Shown piece after piece: positions 1-15,282 of a stretch of 51,276 nucleotides of DNA. Numbering within the stretch: the stretch's first letter is position 1; every line of letters begins with the position of its first letter. The translations under genes were made by a program, and so were the position numbers. The DNA is from Pseudomonas sp. (GTDB lineage Bacteria; Pseudomonadota; Gammaproteobacteria; Pseudomonadales; Pseudomonadaceae), in NCBI GenBank assembly GCA_016763285.1, contig JAESUC010000054.1, forward strand, positions 1 to 51,276, in the 5' to 3' direction. Under the pieces are notes generated by a model, which had not been told where the DNA came from, searched no databases, and saw only the letters and a list, made by a program, of their open reading frames with translations.

Positions 1-111
1 ATGTTTAATATGGCCATGTCAGTTTGTGATGCAGTTGTGGAATAAAGCTAAATTGTGCTGCTAAGATGATGAGCAGCTAGGAAATAACACAGGTCTGGCA
101 TGTCTTATGCG

Positions 112-140
112 CCTTCAGACCGTATGCTGGCCTCTATAAT
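112..140 (+). promoter_or_regulatory. possible tsaP promoter
   Basis: A perfect -10 hexamer TATAAT lies at 135-140. A weak -35 candidate (CCTTCA) sits 17 bases upstream. Transcription from it would start only about 9 bases before the tsaP start codon and leave part of the Shine-Dalgarno-like AAAGGG (141-146) at the very 5' end, so this assignment is doubtful. The rest of 1-155 shows no gene. Confidence 0.25.
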
Positions 141-155
141 AAAGGGATTCATGTC

Positions 156-1181
156 ATGAGGAAAACATTAGTCGGCCTTCTGTTGCTCTCAATGAGCTTT
201 TGGGTGCAGGCGCAGGAGCCGGTATTCAAGGAAGACCATCCACAGACCTATGAGGTGGTGAAGGGAGATACCCTGTGGGGTATTGCCGGACGTTTCCTGA
301 ACTTGCCATGGAAGTGGCCGGAAGTCTGGCACGCCAACCCGCAGATCAGCAACCCGCATCTGATCTATCCCGGCGATCTGATTTCGCTGGTGTACATCGA
401 TGGCCAGCCACGGCTTACCGTTGGTCGCGGCCAGGGCGGCACCATCAAGCTGTCACCCACCGTGCGTTTTCAGCCCATGGCCGAAGCCATTCCCACCATC
501 CCGCTGGAAGCCATTGATGCCTTCCTGAATGCCGGGCGCATCATTGATGATCCCAGCGTGCTGGAAGGGGCTCCCTATATTCTCGGCGGTGAAGCACAAA
601 GCGTGGTCGTGGGTGCTGGTAGCCGCGTCTATGCACGGGGCCAGATTGACCCGTCGATCAACGCCATGGGCATCTTCCGCCGCGGCGAGGCCTACGTGGA
701 TCCGGAAACCGGCGAGTTCCTCGGTATTCATGCCCAGGAAATCGGCAACGGTGATGTCATCGGCATCGAGGATGACATCGTCAGCCTCAATGTGACCCGC
801 AGCAACCAAGAAGTGCGGGTCAATGATCGTCTGCTGCAGACCGAAGAGCGTCCGATTACCTCGACCTTCTTCCCCCGGGAGCCGGAGAGCGAGATCAATG
901 GCCTGATCATCGGTGTGCCCAACGGCGTGACACAGATCGGTCAGTATGACGTGGTCATCATCAACAAGGGTCTGCGTGACGGCCTGGAGCAGGGCAGCGT
1001 GCTGACGATCTACAAGACCGGTGAACTGGTCCGCGACCGGATCCAGAACGAGCGGGTGCAGCTGCCCGACGAGCGCGCCGGCATGTTGATGGTCTTCCGT
1101 CCCTACGACAAGCTGAGCTACGGCATCGTGCTGGACGCGAGCCGTCAGATGGAGATCATGGACAAGGTTCGCAATCCCTGA
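156..1181 (+). CDS. tsaP: LysM-domain secreted protein, TsaP-like
   Basis: 341-residue exported protein. Residues 1-19 form a signal peptide (Lys/Arg start, hydrophobic core, VQA cleavage site). One LysM peptidoglycan-binding domain follows at about 31-78, recognisable from its VVKGDTLWGIA and NPHLIYPGDLISL ends; the remainder is the long C-terminal region typical of the family. TsaP proteins bind peptidoglycan and are associated with the type IV pilus secretin; the Pseudomonas aeruginosa homologue (PA0020) occupies the same place upstream of dprA. The role here is inferred from that synteny plus domain content. AAAGGG at 141-146 is the best ribosome binding site for the ATG at 156; the ATG at 151 is out of frame. 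A strong terminator follows directly. Confidence 0.85.
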   Translation: MRKTLVGLLLLSMSFWVQAQEPVFKEDHPQTYEVVKGDTLWGIAGRFLNLPWKWPEVWHANPQISNPHLIYPGDLISLVYIDGQPRLTVGRGQGGTIKLSPTVRFQPMAEAIPTIPLEAIDAFLNAGRIIDDPSVLEGAPYILGGEAQSVVVGAGSRVYARGQIDPSINAMGIFRRGEAYVDPETGEFLGIHAQEIGNGDVIGIEDDIVSLNVTRSNQEVRVNDRLLQTEERPITSTFFPREPESEINGLIIGVPNGVTQIGQYDVVIINKGLRDGLEQGSVLTIYKTGELVRDRIQNERVQLPDERAGMLMVFRPYDKLSYGIVLDASRQMEIMDKVRNP

Positions 1182-1189
1182 CCCTGTCT

Positions 1190-1216
1190 GGCACCGCCCC
1201 CGGGCGGTGCCATTTT
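1190..1216 (+). terminator. intrinsic terminator after tsaP
   Basis: A 9-bp GC-rich perfect stem (GGCACCGCC / GGCGGTGCC) with a 4-base loop is followed at once by ATTTT. It begins 8 bases after the tsaP stop codon and ends before dprA, so it should separate tsaP from the dprA transcript. Confidence 0.8.
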
Positions 1217-1233
1217 CTGATCAAGGATGATCA

Positions 1234-2346
1234 ATGCCCGGTTCTTCCCTCGCCTCCCAGCAGGCATGGTTGACGCTTTCATTGCTTGACGGCATCGGCC
1301 CGCAATCCCTCAATCGCCTTCTGCACCAATTCCCCGACCCGGCCGACGCCCTGGCCGCGGACCTGCTTACCCTGCAATCGATCGGTCTGCGCCCCGCTGC
1401 CCTGGATGTCATCCAGCGTTACCAGCAGGGTGAAAGCGCACTGCATGCGCGGCTGGAGATGGCGCAGCGCTGGTTGGAGCAGCCGGATTGCCGGGTACTG
1501 CCCCTGGATTCGGCGGACTACCCCGAGCTGCTGCGCCGCATCCCCGACCCGCCCCCGCTGCTGTACCTGCAGGGCAACAGCAGTCTGCTGCACGATCCGC
1601 AGTTGGCGATGGTCGGCACGCGCCATCCCGGGCCCCATGGCGCGGCTACGGCCCGGCAATTTGCGCGCAGCTTCGTCGAGAGCGGTCTGGTGGTAACCAG
1701 TGGCATGGCCCTGGGAATCGACGGCGCCTGTCATCAGGGCGCGCTGGATGGCGGTGGTCAGACCATAGCGGTGTGGGGGACCGGTCTCGACAACTGCTAT
1801 CCCAAACGGCATCGGGCGCTGGCGCGCGCCATTGTCGAACAGGGCGGGCTGCTGGTCTCCGAGCAGGCCCCTGACGCACCGGCCCATGCCGGCCAGTTTC
1901 CCAGACGCAACAGGATTATCAGCGGCCTCAGCCTGGGCACGCTGGTGGTGGAGGCCAGCCTGAACAGCGGATCGCTGATCACCGCGCGCCTGGCGCTGGA
2001 GCAGAATCGTGAAGTATTTGCCATGCCGGGATCGATTCACAACGCGCAGGCCAAGGGCTGTCATCGGTTGTTGCGCGAGGGCGCGCATCTGGTTGAAACG
2101 GTGCAGGACGTGCTGGAAGTGTTGCGTCTGCCCCTGCGTGCCGCGCTGGAAGCCGGTACAGGAAGCTCGACGGCCGCGACGCCGGACAGCCCCCTCTGGC
2201 CCGTGCTGGATCACCATCCGGTGAGCGCGGACTGGCTGGCCGAACACAGCGGCCTGCCCATCGAACGGGTGATGCAGGAACTGCTGGAGCTGGAGCTGGA
2301 CGGGCACGTCCAGCACACCCCGCACGGCTATTCCCGGCAAACCTGA
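1234..2346 (+). CDS. dprA: DNA processing protein DprA (Smf)
   Basis: 370-residue DprA. It loads RecA on incoming single-stranded DNA during natural transformation and protects that DNA. A helical N-terminal region (1-80) is followed by the Rossmann-like core: GTRHPG at 128-133, the SGMALGIDG segment from 156, and [12 protein letters not shown] at 222-233, all family hallmarks. A winged-helix domain follows at about 310-366. Length is normal for proteobacterial DprA. The ATG at 1234 has AAGGAT at 1223-1228. The gene lies in the conserved tsaP-dprA-tsaC order. Confidence 0.95.
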   Translation: MPGSSLASQQAWLTLSLLDGIGPQSLNRLLHQFPDPADALAADLLTLQSIGLRPAALDVIQRYQQGESALHARLEMAQRWLEQPDCRVLPLDSADYPELLRRIPDPPPLLYLQGNSSLLHDPQLAMVGTRHPGPHGAATARQFARSFVESGLVVTSGMALGIDGACHQGALDGGGQTIAVWGTGLDNCYPKRHRALARAIVEQGGLLVSEQAPDAPAHAGQFPRRNRIISGLSLGTLVVEASLNSGSLITARLALEQNREVFAMPGSIHNAQAKGCHRLLREGAHLVETVQDVLEVLRLPLRAALEAGTGSSTAATPDSPLWPVLDHHPVSADWLAEHSGLPIERVMQELLELELDGHVQHTPHGYSRQT

Positions 2347-2420
2347 CTGTTGTTCTTGAGCCTTGCGCTGCGCTCGGCTACTGTCTGCTTTCGCACATCT
2401 ATTGGCAGCATCTCCGAAGC

Positions 2421-2443
2421 CGGCAACGCCTGCGGGGTTGCCG
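2421..2443 (+). terminator. weak hairpin between dprA and tsaC
   Basis: A 7-bp inverted repeat CGGCAAC / GTTGCCG with a 9-base loop lies in the 116-base gap after dprA. The bases after it (TGGTTATT) are only partly T-rich, so it may be a poor terminator or chance pairing. Confidence 0.3.
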
Positions 2444-2462
2444 TGGTTATTGGGGAGGTGAC

Positions 2463-3020
2463 ATGTTGGCGCGCTGGCGATTGATACAACTCGACCGGAT
2501 ACTGCATGCGGGGGGTGTTATTGCCTACCCGACCGAGGCGGTCTGGGGGCTTGGCTGTAATCCGTGGAAGGCAGATGCGGTCGAGCGCCTGCTGGAGTTG
2601 AAGGACCGGCCGGTGGAAAAGGGCCTGATCCTGGTGGCTGGCGATATCGAGCAGTTCGACTTCCTGCTCTGGGATCTGCCTGACGGCCTGCTGGCCAAAC
2701 TACAGCTGTCCTGGCCGGGCCCCAATACCTGGCTGGTGCCCCACCGCGACCGCCTGCCCTCCTGGATCACCGGCGTGCATCAGACCGTGGCCTTGCGCGT
2801 CAGCGACCATCCGCTGATTCGCCAGATGTGCGAGATTACCGGCCCCCTGGTGTCCACCTCGGCCAACCCCGGTGGCCGGCCGCCGGCGCGCTCGCGCTTG
2901 CGCATCGAGCAGTATTTCCATGAATGTCTGGATGCCGTGGTGCCTGGCGCCTTGGGTCGCCAGCGCAATCCCAGTATCATCCGCGACTTGCAGACCGACC
3001 AGATCATCCGCCCCGCCTGA
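2463..3020 (+). CDS. tsaC: threonylcarbamoyl-AMP synthase TsaC
   Basis: 185-residue YrdC/Sua5-domain enzyme, the short TsaC form without the C-terminal Sua5 extension. It makes threonylcarbamoyl-AMP from threonine, bicarbonate and ATP, the first step of the t6A37 modification of ANN-decoding tRNAs in the cytoplasm. Visible family signatures are PTEAVWGL (23-30), the nucleotide-binding KDRPVEKG (47-54) and STSAN (131-135). The start has an excellent GGGGAGGTG ribosome binding site. hemF follows after 9 bases, so they are probably cotranscribed. In P. aeruginosa a quinone oxidoreductase gene lies between these two; it is absent here. Confidence 0.95.
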   Translation: MLARWRLIQLDRILHAGGVIAYPTEAVWGLGCNPWKADAVERLLELKDRPVEKGLILVAGDIEQFDFLLWDLPDGLLAKLQLSWPGPNTWLVPHRDRLPSWITGVHQTVALRVSDHPLIRQMCEITGPLVSTSANPGGRPPARSRLRIEQYFHECLDAVVPGALGRQRNPSIIRDLQTDQIIRPA

Positions 3021-3026
3021 GGTTAG

Positions 3027-4768
<1,742 letters not shown>

Positions 4769-4866
4769 CCGGGAAGGACGCGTTCTCCCTCGTCCAGCGG
4801 TGTAACGGCTCACCCTTTTGTCGAGATGGAACTCGACATCCCCAGATGGCGCGCCCCGGGCTTGCG

Positions 4867-5679
4867 TCAGCCCCTGGCTGTTTTTACTGCCGCTGCCAGG
4901 TCCGACACCAGGCCCAGCACCGCTTCGACGCCCTGCTCCGGCGTGCTGGCGTTGGCGATGCAGTCCACCAGGGCCGAGCCGACTACCACGCCTTCGGCAT
5001 CCTGGGCAAAGCGCGCAGCCTGTTCCGGCGTACGCACACCGAAACCGACACACACTGGAATATCCGTCTGCTGACGAATCGCGCCGATGGCATCCCTTAC
5101 GGTGGCGTTGTCTGCCTGGCCGACGCCGGTCACGCCGTTGAGCGAGACGTAGTAGAGAAAGCCGCTGGCATGATCGAGCACCGCCGGCAGGCGTTTCGCG
5201 TCGGTGGTCGGGGTCGCCATGCGGATCATGTCCAGACCGGCCTCACGGGCGAGCGGACCCAGCTCACTGTCGTGCTCGGCGGGCAGGTCGACTACCAGCA
5301 GGCCGTCGACGCCGGCTTCGCGGGCATCGCGCATGAAGGCATCCGGGCCATAACGATAGATCGGATTGTAGTAGCCCATCAGCACGATCGGCGTGGTCTG
5401 ATCCTCGGCGCGGAACTGGCGCACCATCTCCAGGGTTTTCAACTGGGTCTGGCCGGCCTTGAGGGCCCGCACGGCGGCGGCCTGAATGGTCGGACCATCG
5501 GCCATCGGATCGCTGAAGGGCATGCCCAGTTCGATGATGTCGGCACCGGCGGCGGGTAGTTGCTTGAGCAGTGCCAGGCTGGCGTCGTGGCCGGGGTCGC
5601 CGGCGCAGATATAGGTCACCAGGGCGGCGCGGTTGGCGCTCTTGAGTTCGGCGAAGCGGCCAGCTAAACGGGACGTCAT
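4867..5679 (-). CDS. trpA: tryptophan synthase alpha chain
   Basis: 270 residues, full length. It cleaves indole-3-glycerol phosphate and passes indole through the tunnel to TrpB in the alpha2beta2 complex. The catalytic Glu50 (in [10 protein letters not shown]) and Asp61 correspond to Escherichia coli Glu49 and Asp60. Its ATG overlaps the trpB stop codon (ATGA), so the two subunits are translationally coupled. Confidence 0.97.
   Translation of the reverse strand: MTSRLAGRFAELKSANRAALVTYICAGDPGHDASLALLKQLPAAGADIIELGMPFSDPMADGPTIQAAAVRALKAGQTQLKTLEMVRQFRAEDQTTPIVLMGYYNPIYRYGPDAFMRDAREAGVDGLLVVDLPAEHDSELGPLAREAGLDMIRMATPTTDAKRLPAVLDHASGFLYYVSLNGVTGVGQADNATVRDAIGAIRQQTDIPVCVGFGVRTPEQAARFAQDAEGVVVGSALVDCIANASTPEQGVEAVLGLVSDLAAAVKTARG
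4868..4885 (+). terminator. intrinsic terminator for aroE inside trpA end
   Basis: CAGCC-CCT-GGCTG (5-bp stem, 3-base loop) is followed by TTTTT on the plus strand. It lies within the last codons of the convergent trpA gene. A second perfect 7-bp hairpin (TGTCGAG / CTCGACA, 4819-4838) lies just before it but lacks a T-run on either strand. Confidence 0.5.
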
Positions 5680-6887
5680 GCCTTTTCCTCCATCAGACGC
5701 AATACGGTGGGCATATCCTTGTCGCCTCGACCGGAGAGGCAGACGACCATGATGTGATCCTTGGGCAAATGCGGCGCCCGCTTGGCCACTTCGGCCAGGG
5801 CGTGGGCTGTTTCCAGCGCCGGAATGATGCCTTCCTGGCGGCAGCAGACGTGGAAGGCTTCCAGCGCCTCGGTATCGGTCACGGCGGCATAATCGACACG
5901 GCCCTGCTCGTGCAACCAGGCGTGCTCAGGGCCGATGCCGGGGTAATCCAGACCGGCAGACACCGAGTGGGCATCGGTGATCTGACCGTCGTTGTCCTGC
6001 AGCAGATAGGTACGGTTGCCGTGCAGTACGCCGGCCACGCCGCCTTTCAGGCTCGCAGCGTGCTTGCCGCTGTCGAGGCCTTCACCGGCGGCTTCCACGC
6101 CGATCAGTTGCACACTGGCGTCATCCAGAAACGCGTGGAACAGGCCCATGGCGTTGGAGCCACCGCCAATGCAGGCGATCAGGCTGTCGGGCAGGCGGCC
6201 TTCACGCGCCAGCATCTGCACGCGGGCCTCCCGGCCGATAACTGCCTGGAATTCACGGACCATGGTCGGGTACGGGTGCGGACCGGCCACGGTGCCGATC
6301 ATGTAGAAGGTATTCTCGACGTTGGTGACCCAGTCGCGCAGGGCCTCGTTCATCGCATCCTTGAGGGTGCCGGTGCCGGAGGTGACGGGCACGATCTCGG
6401 CGCCCATCAGGCGCATGCGCGAGACGTTGTCGCGCTGGCGCTCGATATCGGTGGCGCCCATGTAGACCACGCAGGGCAGGCCGAAACGGGCGGCCACGGT
6501 GGCGGTGGCCACGCCGTGCATGCCGGCGCCGGTCTCGGCGATGATGCGGGTCTTGCCCATGCGTTTGGCCAGCAGTACCTGGCCGATGCAGTTGTTGATC
6601 TTGTGCGCGCCGGTATGGTTGAGCTCTTCACGCTTGAAGTATATCTTGGCGCCGCCATACAGCTCGGTCAGCCGCTCGGCGTAATACAGCGGGCTGGGAC
6701 GGCCGACGAACTCCGCCTGGAAGCGGTCCAGCTCGGCGAGAAAATCGGGCTCGGCCAGCGCTGTATTGAAGGCCTCCTCGAGATCCAGAATCAATGGCAT
6801 CAGCGATTCGGCAACGAAGCGACCGCCGAAGGAACCGAATTGGCCCTGGGCGTCGGCGCCGCGGGTAAAGGTGCTGGTGGTCTGCAT
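5676..6887 (-). CDS. trpB: tryptophan synthase beta chain
   Basis: 403-residue PLP enzyme joining indole and serine to tryptophan. Lys96 in HTGAHKINN is the PLP Schiff-base lysine, and the GGGSNAMG phosphate loop is present. The open frame extends 199 codons further upstream, but the ATG at 6887 is chosen because it gives the family length and the conserved N-terminus, and has AGGAGGT just before it. The longer frame would run through the divergent promoter region and trpI. Probably activated by TrpI. Confidence 0.97.
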   Translation of the reverse strand: MQTTSTFTRGADAQGQFGSFGGRFVAESLMPLILDLEEAFNTALAEPDFLAELDRFQAEFVGRPSPLYYAERLTELYGGAKIYFKREELNHTGAHKINNCIGQVLLAKRMGKTRIIAETGAGMHGVATATVAARFGLPCVVYMGATDIERQRDNVSRMRLMGAEIVPVTSGTGTLKDAMNEALRDWVTNVENTFYMIGTVAGPHPYPTMVREFQAVIGREARVQMLAREGRLPDSLIACIGGGSNAMGLFHAFLDDASVQLIGVEAAGEGLDSGKHAASLKGGVAGVLHGNRTYLLQDNDGQITDAHSVSAGLDYPGIGPEHAWLHEQGRVDYAAVTDTEALEAFHVCCRQEGIIPALETAHALAEVAKRAPHLPKDHIMVVCLSGRGDKDMPTVLRLMEEKA

Positions 6888-6963
6888 AATCGATACCTCC
6901 TGTGGAATGCGGCCACAATAGGGCAGACAGAACCAGAAAAAAACCGATAAGATGGCTCCGATC

Positions 6964-6980
6964 TGTGAGAAAAAGTGACA
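6964..6980. promoter_or_regulatory. probable TrpI binding site
   Basis: In the 100-base gap between trpB and trpI, TGTGAG-N5-GTGACA resembles the TrpI site described in pseudomonads (as I recall it, TGTGAG-N5-CTCACA). Six of six positions match in one half and four of six in the other, and it includes the LysR-type T-N11-A core. It ends 7 bases before the trpI start, so it probably serves activation of trpBA and autorepression of trpI. Confidence 0.6.
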
Positions 6981-6987
6981 AATCCAT

Positions 6988-7869
6988 ATGAGCCGTGATC
7001 TCCCCTCCCTCAACGCCCTGCGTGTATTCGAGACCGCAGCCCGGCTGGAAAGCGTGAGCCAGGCGGCGCAAGTGCTGCATGTCACCCACGGCGCAGTCAG
7101 CCGGCAGCTCCGCACCCTGGAGGCAGAGCTGGGGGTGGCCCTGTTCGAGAAGGCCGGCCGTGGCGTGCAGCTCACCCCGGCCGGGCGGCGCCTGCGCGAC
7201 GCCAGTCGCGAGGCGCTGGACAGTTTGCGCACAGTCTGCGCGGAAATCAGCCAGAACCAGGCCAGCGCACCCTTTTTGCTCGCCTGCCCCGGTAGCCTGC
7301 TGGCGCGCTGGTTCATTCCACGGCTGGATCGGTTGAACGCCGAGCTGCCCGAGCTGAATCTGCACCTGTCGGCCAGCGAAGGGGAAATGGATCCGCGCAA
7401 GCCCGGTGTCAGCGCCACACTGTTGTTTGCCGAGCCGCCCTGGCCAGCCGATATGCAGGTATACCCGCTGCTGTCCGAGCGCATCGGCCCGGTATTCAGT
7501 CCGCGTTACAGCCGGGCCGCGTTGCTCGAAGGCCAGCCGGTATCGGCGCTGGAAACCGAAACGCTGTTGCACACACTGTCACGGCCGCAGGCCTGGGCCG
7601 ACTGGGCGCATGCTGTAGGGCTCGAGCCACGGCAGTTGCGCCAGGGTCAGGGCTTCGAGCACCTGTATTATCTGCTCGAAGCCGCCCTGTCCGGCCTGGG
7701 CGTGGCCATCGCACCAGAACTGCTGGTGGCCGACGACATCGCCAGCGGGCGCCTGCTGGCGCCCTGGGGCTTTGTCGAAACGGCCAATCAGCTGTCCCTC
7801 TGGAGCCCTGCGCGCCAGCCCCAGGCCCAGGTACGACAACTGGCCGACTGGCTGAAGAGCAACCTGTGA
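6988..7869 (+). CDS. trpI: LysR-type regulator TrpI
   Basis: 293-residue LysR-family regulator: winged helix-turn-helix at about 6-65 and a C-terminal inducer-binding domain. In pseudomonads TrpI activates the divergent trpBA genes in response to indoleglycerol phosphate; the divergent position here gives the identification. The stop codon overlaps the GTG start of the next gene (GTGA). Confidence 0.92.
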   Translation: MSRDLPSLNALRVFETAARLESVSQAAQVLHVTHGAVSRQLRTLEAELGVALFEKAGRGVQLTPAGRRLRDASREALDSLRTVCAEISQNQASAPFLLACPGSLLARWFIPRLDRLNAELPELNLHLSASEGEMDPRKPGVSATLLFAEPPWPADMQVYPLLSERIGPVFSPRYSRAALLEGQPVSALETETLLHTLSRPQAWADWAHAVGLEPRQLRQGQGFEHLYYLLEAALSGLGVAIAPELLVADDIASGRLLAPWGFVETANQLSLWSPARQPQAQVRQLADWLKSNL

Positions 7870-8930
7870 GAACGGCGCTGGTTATCACTGGCCTCGCCTG
7901 GCTGCTGGCCGGGTGCAGCAGCGTCGCGTTCGTGCAGCAGTCCTGGGAGGGGCAGCGCGAGGTCATGGCGCTGAGTGTGCCCATCCAGACACTGCTGGAC
8001 GATCCGGCCACCGACCCGGCCCTGAAGGCCCGGCTTGCCCAGGCGCAGGCCGCCAGGCGCTTTGCCAGCACGGCGCTGGCACTGCCAGACAACGCCAGCT
8101 ACACACGTTACACCGCCCTGCCGCGGCCCTTCGTGCTGTGGAATCTGTTCGTGGCGCCGGAGCTTTCCCTCGAACCGGTCCAGCACTGTTATCTGTTTAC
8201 CGGTTGCCTGGCCTACAAGGGGTACTTTTCCCGGGAGGCGGCAGATGCCGCAGCGCAGCGTTGGCGGGCCCAGGGCATGGAGGTCTTCATTGGTGATATT
8301 CCGGCCTATTCGACCCTCGGCTGGTACGATGATCCGCTGCTCAGCTCCATGCTGCACTGGGATGATGATTACGTCGCCATGACGCTGTTCCATGAGCTGG
8401 CGCATCAACGCTTCTACGTGCGGGACGACACCGCGTTCAACGAGTCCTTCGCGACCTTTGTCGGGCGCGAAGGGCTGCGGCAATGGCGCTCCAGACAGGG
8501 CCTGGCGCCACCGGATCCGGCATTGGCCCGGCAATCGGCCGAATTTACCGAGCTGATCATGGCGGCCCGGGAACGGCTGCAGATACTCTATGCCAGCGAT
8601 CTGTCGGACGAGGCCAAACGCCGGGGCAAGAAGGATCAGTTCGAGCGGTTACGCAGTGAGTATGACCGTTGGCGGTCCGAACGATGGCAGGGCAGTGAGC
8701 GCTTTGATGGCTGGTTTGCCGAGGAGCTCAACAATGCCAGTCTGCTGCCCTTCGGACTCTACGATCGGTGGGTTCCGGCGTTTGCTATGCTGTTCCGGGA
8801 GAATCGTGAAGACTGGCCCGCGTTTTATCGTGCAGTCGAGCGTATCGGACAACTGCCTGCAAGCGACCGGCAGCGTGCCTTGCTCGAGTTGCAAGCGCGC
8901 GCAGCGGCTGTCGATGCAATGTCGCGGTGA
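7866..8930 (+). CDS. putative zinc aminopeptidase lipoprotein
   Basis: 354 residues. The N-terminus is a lipoprotein signal with lipobox LLAGC (Cys17), so it is probably anchored in the cell envelope. The zinc-peptidase motif HELAH (His176, Glu177, His180) and a downstream NES (Glu193, likely third ligand) fit the family of predicted aminopeptidases (Pfam Aminopep). Substrate unknown. The GTG start overlaps the trpI stop by 4 bases, so expression is probably coupled to trpI. The gene is conserved beside trpI in some pseudomonads as far as I recall; no link to tryptophan metabolism is shown. Confidence 0.8.
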   Translation: MRTALVITGLAWLLAGCSSVAFVQQSWEGQREVMALSVPIQTLLDDPATDPALKARLAQAQAARRFASTALALPDNASYTRYTALPRPFVLWNLFVAPELSLEPVQHCYLFTGCLAYKGYFSREAADAAAQRWRAQGMEVFIGDIPAYSTLGWYDDPLLSSMLHWDDDYVAMTLFHELAHQRFYVRDDTAFNESFATFVGREGLRQWRSRQGLAPPDPALARQSAEFTELIMAARERLQILYASDLSDEAKRRGKKDQFERLRSEYDRWRSERWQGSERFDGWFAEELNNASLLPFGLYDRWVPAFAMLFRENREDWPAFYRAVERIGQLPASDRQRALLELQARAAAVDAMSR

Positions 8931-9036
8931 TGTATGGCTAGCGCCCTGTGTCCCGCTTCGAAAACCATAACAACAAGCGAGCCCGCAATGTGCGCAGCGA
9001 TGCCCGTCGAGCAACATGGCCCAGGGAAGGGTAATA

Positions 9037-12000
9037 ATGGCTGATCAGCAGAACGCCAACGATCCGGGGCTACCCCCTGCCCCGCGAATCTATCGCCTGG
9101 CAGCCCTTCTCACCGGCCTGATCATAGCGCTGCTGGCCTTCGTGCTGGGCTACAGCCTGCATCAATACAATCGTGTGCAATACGAACAGCAGTTCGTGCA
9201 GGGCGTGCAGTCCCAGGGTGAAGGAATAGCCGATTTCGTGCAGCGCAGCCTGGGCGCGGTCTACACCCTAGGTACCTTGGTGGAGGTTTCCAACGGCGCC
9301 GTTGACGAGTTCCAGTTGCTCGGTCAGGAGCTCAGCAGCTACTTCCCCGGCGCGAGCATTCTCGCCCTGGCAAGAGGTGGCGTTATCAGCCATGTCTGGC
9401 CGGATGCGGCCGGCGTCGGCGAGCTGGGTCGTGATCTGTTGCGGGATCCGCAGCGCAGTATCGATGCCATGACCGCCGTGCAGAACAAGAGCCTGACCCT
9501 TTCCAAACCCTTCGAACTTGCCGCTGGCGGGCGGGCCATCGCCGGTCGCTTGCCGGTGTTCGTCAGTGACAGGCTGGGCAAGGAACGCTTCTGGGGATTC
9601 GCCATCGCGGTGATCGACCTGTCGAGGATACGCTCGTTGAACGAGATCCAGACCTTGTATGACCAGCAGCTGCACTTCAGTCTCTGGCATATCGATTCGC
9701 TGACCGGCCAGCGCACCGAGCTGTTCAGCCACGCCGCGAAAGGCGATCCGGGGGTCGCCCACGAGGTTTCCCTCGGCCTGCCCAATGCCCACTGGGTACT
9801 CAGGGTCGAGCAACCGCCCATGCCGGGCCACTGGTTGCGAATGACGCTGATGACCCTGCTCGGCTTGTTCGCCAGCATTGCCCTGGGCTATGCGGTGCTG
9901 TTGGTACTGAACATGCGCTGGCAGCGGCAGAATCTGGCCGAGCTGGTGGAGCAACGCACCCGGTCTGCGCTAGACGCCAGTAACGAGATGGCGGCTATCG
10001 TCCATGCGGTGCCCGACCTGCTGTTCGAGATGGACGTACAGGGGCGGTACTACCGCTTCTTCTCCCAACGCAGCGATCTTATGCCAATGCCCTTCGATTC
10101 CATCAGGGGCCGGACGGCGGTGGAGGTATTGCCGGCAGCTGCCGCTGAGCAGGTCATGGCCGCATTATCGGCAGCGGAACGCGATGGTTGGGCAAGCGGC
10201 TACAGCTTTCTGCTGTCCGATGGCCAGGATGCGCGCTGGTTCGAGCTGTCCGTGGCGCGCAAGGCCTCGCAGCCGTCGGAAACCGACCGGTTTATCGTCC
10301 TGTCCCGCGATATCACCCAGCGCAAGGTGGCCGAAGAGCATAGTCGGCAGCTGCTGGCCCGCTACCGCTCCTTCGTCAGCGCCTCCAACACCGGTGCCTG
10401 GGAGTATCAGGTGAGTACCGGGCGACTGGAGTTGAGTGACGAATATTTCCTGATGCTGGGTCTTGATCCTGCCGAACAGCACCATGACCCCCTCTATGGT
10501 TCCCTGCAGGTATGGATCAAGTTGCTTCATCCGGAGGACCGTGAAACGGCTACGGCCTGTTTCACCCGTTATCTCAGCGAACCGACCGACAGTCTCTACG
10601 AAAATCGCTTTCGCGTGCGCAATGCCGCCGGCGAGTGGAAATGGATTCTGGCCCGCGGTCGCTTCCTGCGGGACGAGCATGGCGGCCTGAGCGATCTGAT
10701 CGTGGGCACCCACATCGACATTGACGCGACGGTCCGCGCCGGTGAAGAACTCGAACTGGTGGGCCGCGTGTTCGAGCAGAGCAGTGAGGGCGTGCTGATT
10801 ACCGATGCCAGCCAGCGCATCATCAAGGTCAACCAGGCCTTTACCCAGATCACCGGTTACAGTGCAGAGGAGGCAATGGGTCAGACGCCGGCAATGCTCT
10901 CCTCCGGCCGTCATGACAAGACCTTCTATCAGCAGATGTGGGACCGGCTTGCAGCCTCCGGCCACTGGCAGGGCGAAGTCTGGAACCGACGGCAAGACGG
11001 TACCATCTATCCCGAATGGCTGAGTATCAGCCGCATGCTGGACGAGCAGGGCAATATCAGGCATTACGTGGCGGTATTGAGCGATATCACCCAGCGCAAG
11101 GCCGATGAACAGCATATTCACAGGCTGGCGCATTTCGACACCCTGACCGGCCTGCCCAACCGCACCATGTTCGAGGAACGGGCGGGCGTGGCCTTGGGTT
11201 TGGCAGCCCGCCACCACAAGCAGCTGGCGCTGATGTTTCTGGATCTGGACAACTTCAAGAATATCAACGACACCCTGGGTCACCAGGTGGGTGATGCGCT
11301 GCTGATTGCCTTCGCCCAAGGGCTGTCGGACCTGTTGCGCGAGGAGGACATACTCTCGCGTACCGGCGGTGACGAGTTCACCCTGATCCTGCCGGAGATC
11401 GATGCCAACGGGGCTGCGCACACCGCCCAACGCATCGCCAGCGCCATGGCCGCTCCATTGGCCGTCGCCGGGCATGACCTGACGGTAACCGTCTCGATCG
11501 GTATTACCCTGTACCCGGACGACGCCGAGGACTTGAGCGGCCTGCAGAGCAAGGCTGATATCGCCATGTACCGCGCCAAGCAGGAGGGCCGGGCGGGCTA
11601 CTGTTTCTTCAAGCCCGAACTGCAGACCTACTACCTGCGCACCTTGCAGATCGAGAATGCCCTGCGCCAGGCCCTGGCGCTCAATCAGTTGAGTGTGTAC
11701 TTCCAGCCCCAGCACAGCCTGGTCGATGACACGCTGGTGGGCGCCGAAGCCTTGCTGCGCTGGCAGCACCCCGAGCTGGGTTTTATCTCGCCGGCCGAAT
11801 TCATTCCGGTGGCCGAGCGCACGGGGCTGATCACACCCATCGGTGAATGGGTGCTGGCGCAGTCACTCAGTCAGTTACGGTCATGGCACGCCATGGGGTA
11901 TCCCGGTCTGCGCGTCGCGGTCAACCTGTCAGCCGTGCAATTTCGTGAAGGTAAGCTGGTCGAGAAAATCGAGGAGCTTCTCGAAAGCTCGGGTGTACCC

Positions 12001-12416
12001 GCGCAGTCACTGGAACTGGAACTGACCGAAAGCATGACCATGCACGACCCGGAAAGCGCGATCCGGATCATTGCCAAACTGAACAAGCTGGGCCTGCGCC
12101 TGGCGCTGGATGATTTCGGTACCGGCTATTCCTCGCTGAGTTATCTGAAGCGATTCCACCTGCACAAGCTCAAGATCGACCAGTCCTTCATCCGCGAGCT
12201 GAGCCCCGGTGGCGACGATGCTGCCATCGTCAATGCGACCATCATGCTGGCGCGCAATCTGGGCATGACCACGCTGGCAGAAGGGGTAGAAACCGTTGAA
12301 CAGCGGGATTTCCTGCGTGCCGCCGGATGTGGTTTCGTCCAGGGGTATCTCTACAGCAGGCCCTTGCCCGACCATGCCTTTGTCGATTACCTGAGCCAAT
12401 TTCCCGAGAGTGAAAT

Positions 12417-12420
<4 letters not shown>
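9037..12420 (+). CDS. CHASE-PAS-GGDEF-EAL cyclic-di-GMP protein
   Basis: About 1127 residues. Transmembrane segments at about 20-40 and 260-285 flank a periplasmic CHASE sensor domain. Three PAS/PAC units follow (about 310-690), then GGDEF and EAL. The GGDEF motif is intact and the inhibitory I-site RxxD (REED) lies five residues before it. The EAL domain keeps EALLRW and DDFGTGYSS, so both synthesis and hydrolysis of c-di-GMP look possible. The ATG at 9037 is preferred over that at 9016 because AGGGAAGGG lies 7 bases before it. The stop overlaps the acetoacetyl-CoA synthetase start (ATGA), an unusual coupling. Confidence 0.9.
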
Positions 12421-14375
<1,955 letters not shown>

Positions 14376-14384
14376 GCCGCGCGC

Positions 14385-15185
14385 TCAGTCCCAGGCCGGC
14401 GCAAAGTCCGGGTCTGCAATGCGCTCGTTGCGCTCCAGGGCAGAGATCGCCGCCACGTCCTCCTGGCTCAACTGCAGCTGGGCGGCGCGCAGGTTGTCCT
14501 CCTGGTGCTCGCGCCGGGTGGAGGAGGGAATGACCACATAGCCCAGTTGCAGCAGCCACGCCAGGGTGACCTGGGCGGGTGTGGCGTCATGGGCCTGGCC
14601 GATGGCGCGCAGAACCGGATCCTGCATGACCTTGCCCACGGCCAGCGGCATGTAGGCCGTCAGTTGAACGCCCTGCTGCCGGGCGAATTCGGCCACCTTG
14701 CGGTTATGCATGAACGGGTGAATCTCCACCTGATTGGTCGCGATATTGCCGGCACCGACCAGATCGATGGCCTTGCCCAGGTGCTCGATGGTGAAATTGG
14801 ACACCCCGATATGCCGGGTCAGACCCTGCTCCCGGGCCTCCAGCAGCATGGGCAGGTATTCCTCCATGGGCACCTTGTCTTCCGGTGAGGGCCAATGGAT
14901 CAGGGTCATGTCCACCCGCTCCAGGTCCAGCTTGCGCAGGCTCTCCTGCAGACTGGGGATCAGCTTGCGGGGCGCCAGATTGGTGATCCAGATCTTGGTG
15001 GTCACGAACAGCTCGTCCCGGGCGACTCCACTGCCGGCGATGGCGCGTCCGACATCCTGTTCGTTGTCGTAGATCTGCGCGGTGTCGATGTGGCGGTAGC
15101 CGAGCTCCAGCGCCTGGGATACCGAATCGATCACGTCCTGACCCTTGAGCCGATAGGTGCCCAGACCAATGGTTGGAATACCCAT
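14385..15185 (-). CDS. dkgB: 2,5-diketo-D-gluconate reductase B family
   Basis: 266-residue aldo/keto reductase, highly similar along its length to E. coli DkgB. The catalytic tetrad Asp34, Tyr39, Lys64 and His97 is present. It reduces small aldehydes such as methylglyoxal and 2,5-diketogluconate with NADPH in the cytoplasm. AGGAG lies 8 bases before the ATG. It is divergent from the nitronate monooxygenase gene across a 97-base gap. Confidence 0.92.
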   Translation of the reverse strand: MGIPTIGLGTYRLKGQDVIDSVSQALELGYRHIDTAQIYDNEQDVGRAIAGSGVARDELFVTTKIWITNLAPRKLIPSLQESLRKLDLERVDMTLIHWPSPEDKVPMEEYLPMLLEAREQGLTRHIGVSNFTIEHLGKAIDLVGAGNIATNQVEIHPFMHNRKVAEFARQQGVQLTAYMPLAVGKVMQDPVLRAIGQAHDATPAQVTLAWLLQLGYVVIPSSTRREHQEDNLRAAQLQLSQEDVAAISALERNERIADPDFAPAWD

Positions 15186-15282
15186 GCATTATGCTCCTGT
15201 ATTCAATGGTGGCTGACAGTACACCTTAGACCAGGATCGGCTAATCTGTGTCCCGCACCCCGTTCAGCACAAGGACATAACG

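Noticed and set aside
6888-7484. 199-codon N-terminal extension of trpB
   Set aside because: The open frame upstream of the trpB ATG runs antisense through the promoter region and trpI, has no family match and would break the known length.
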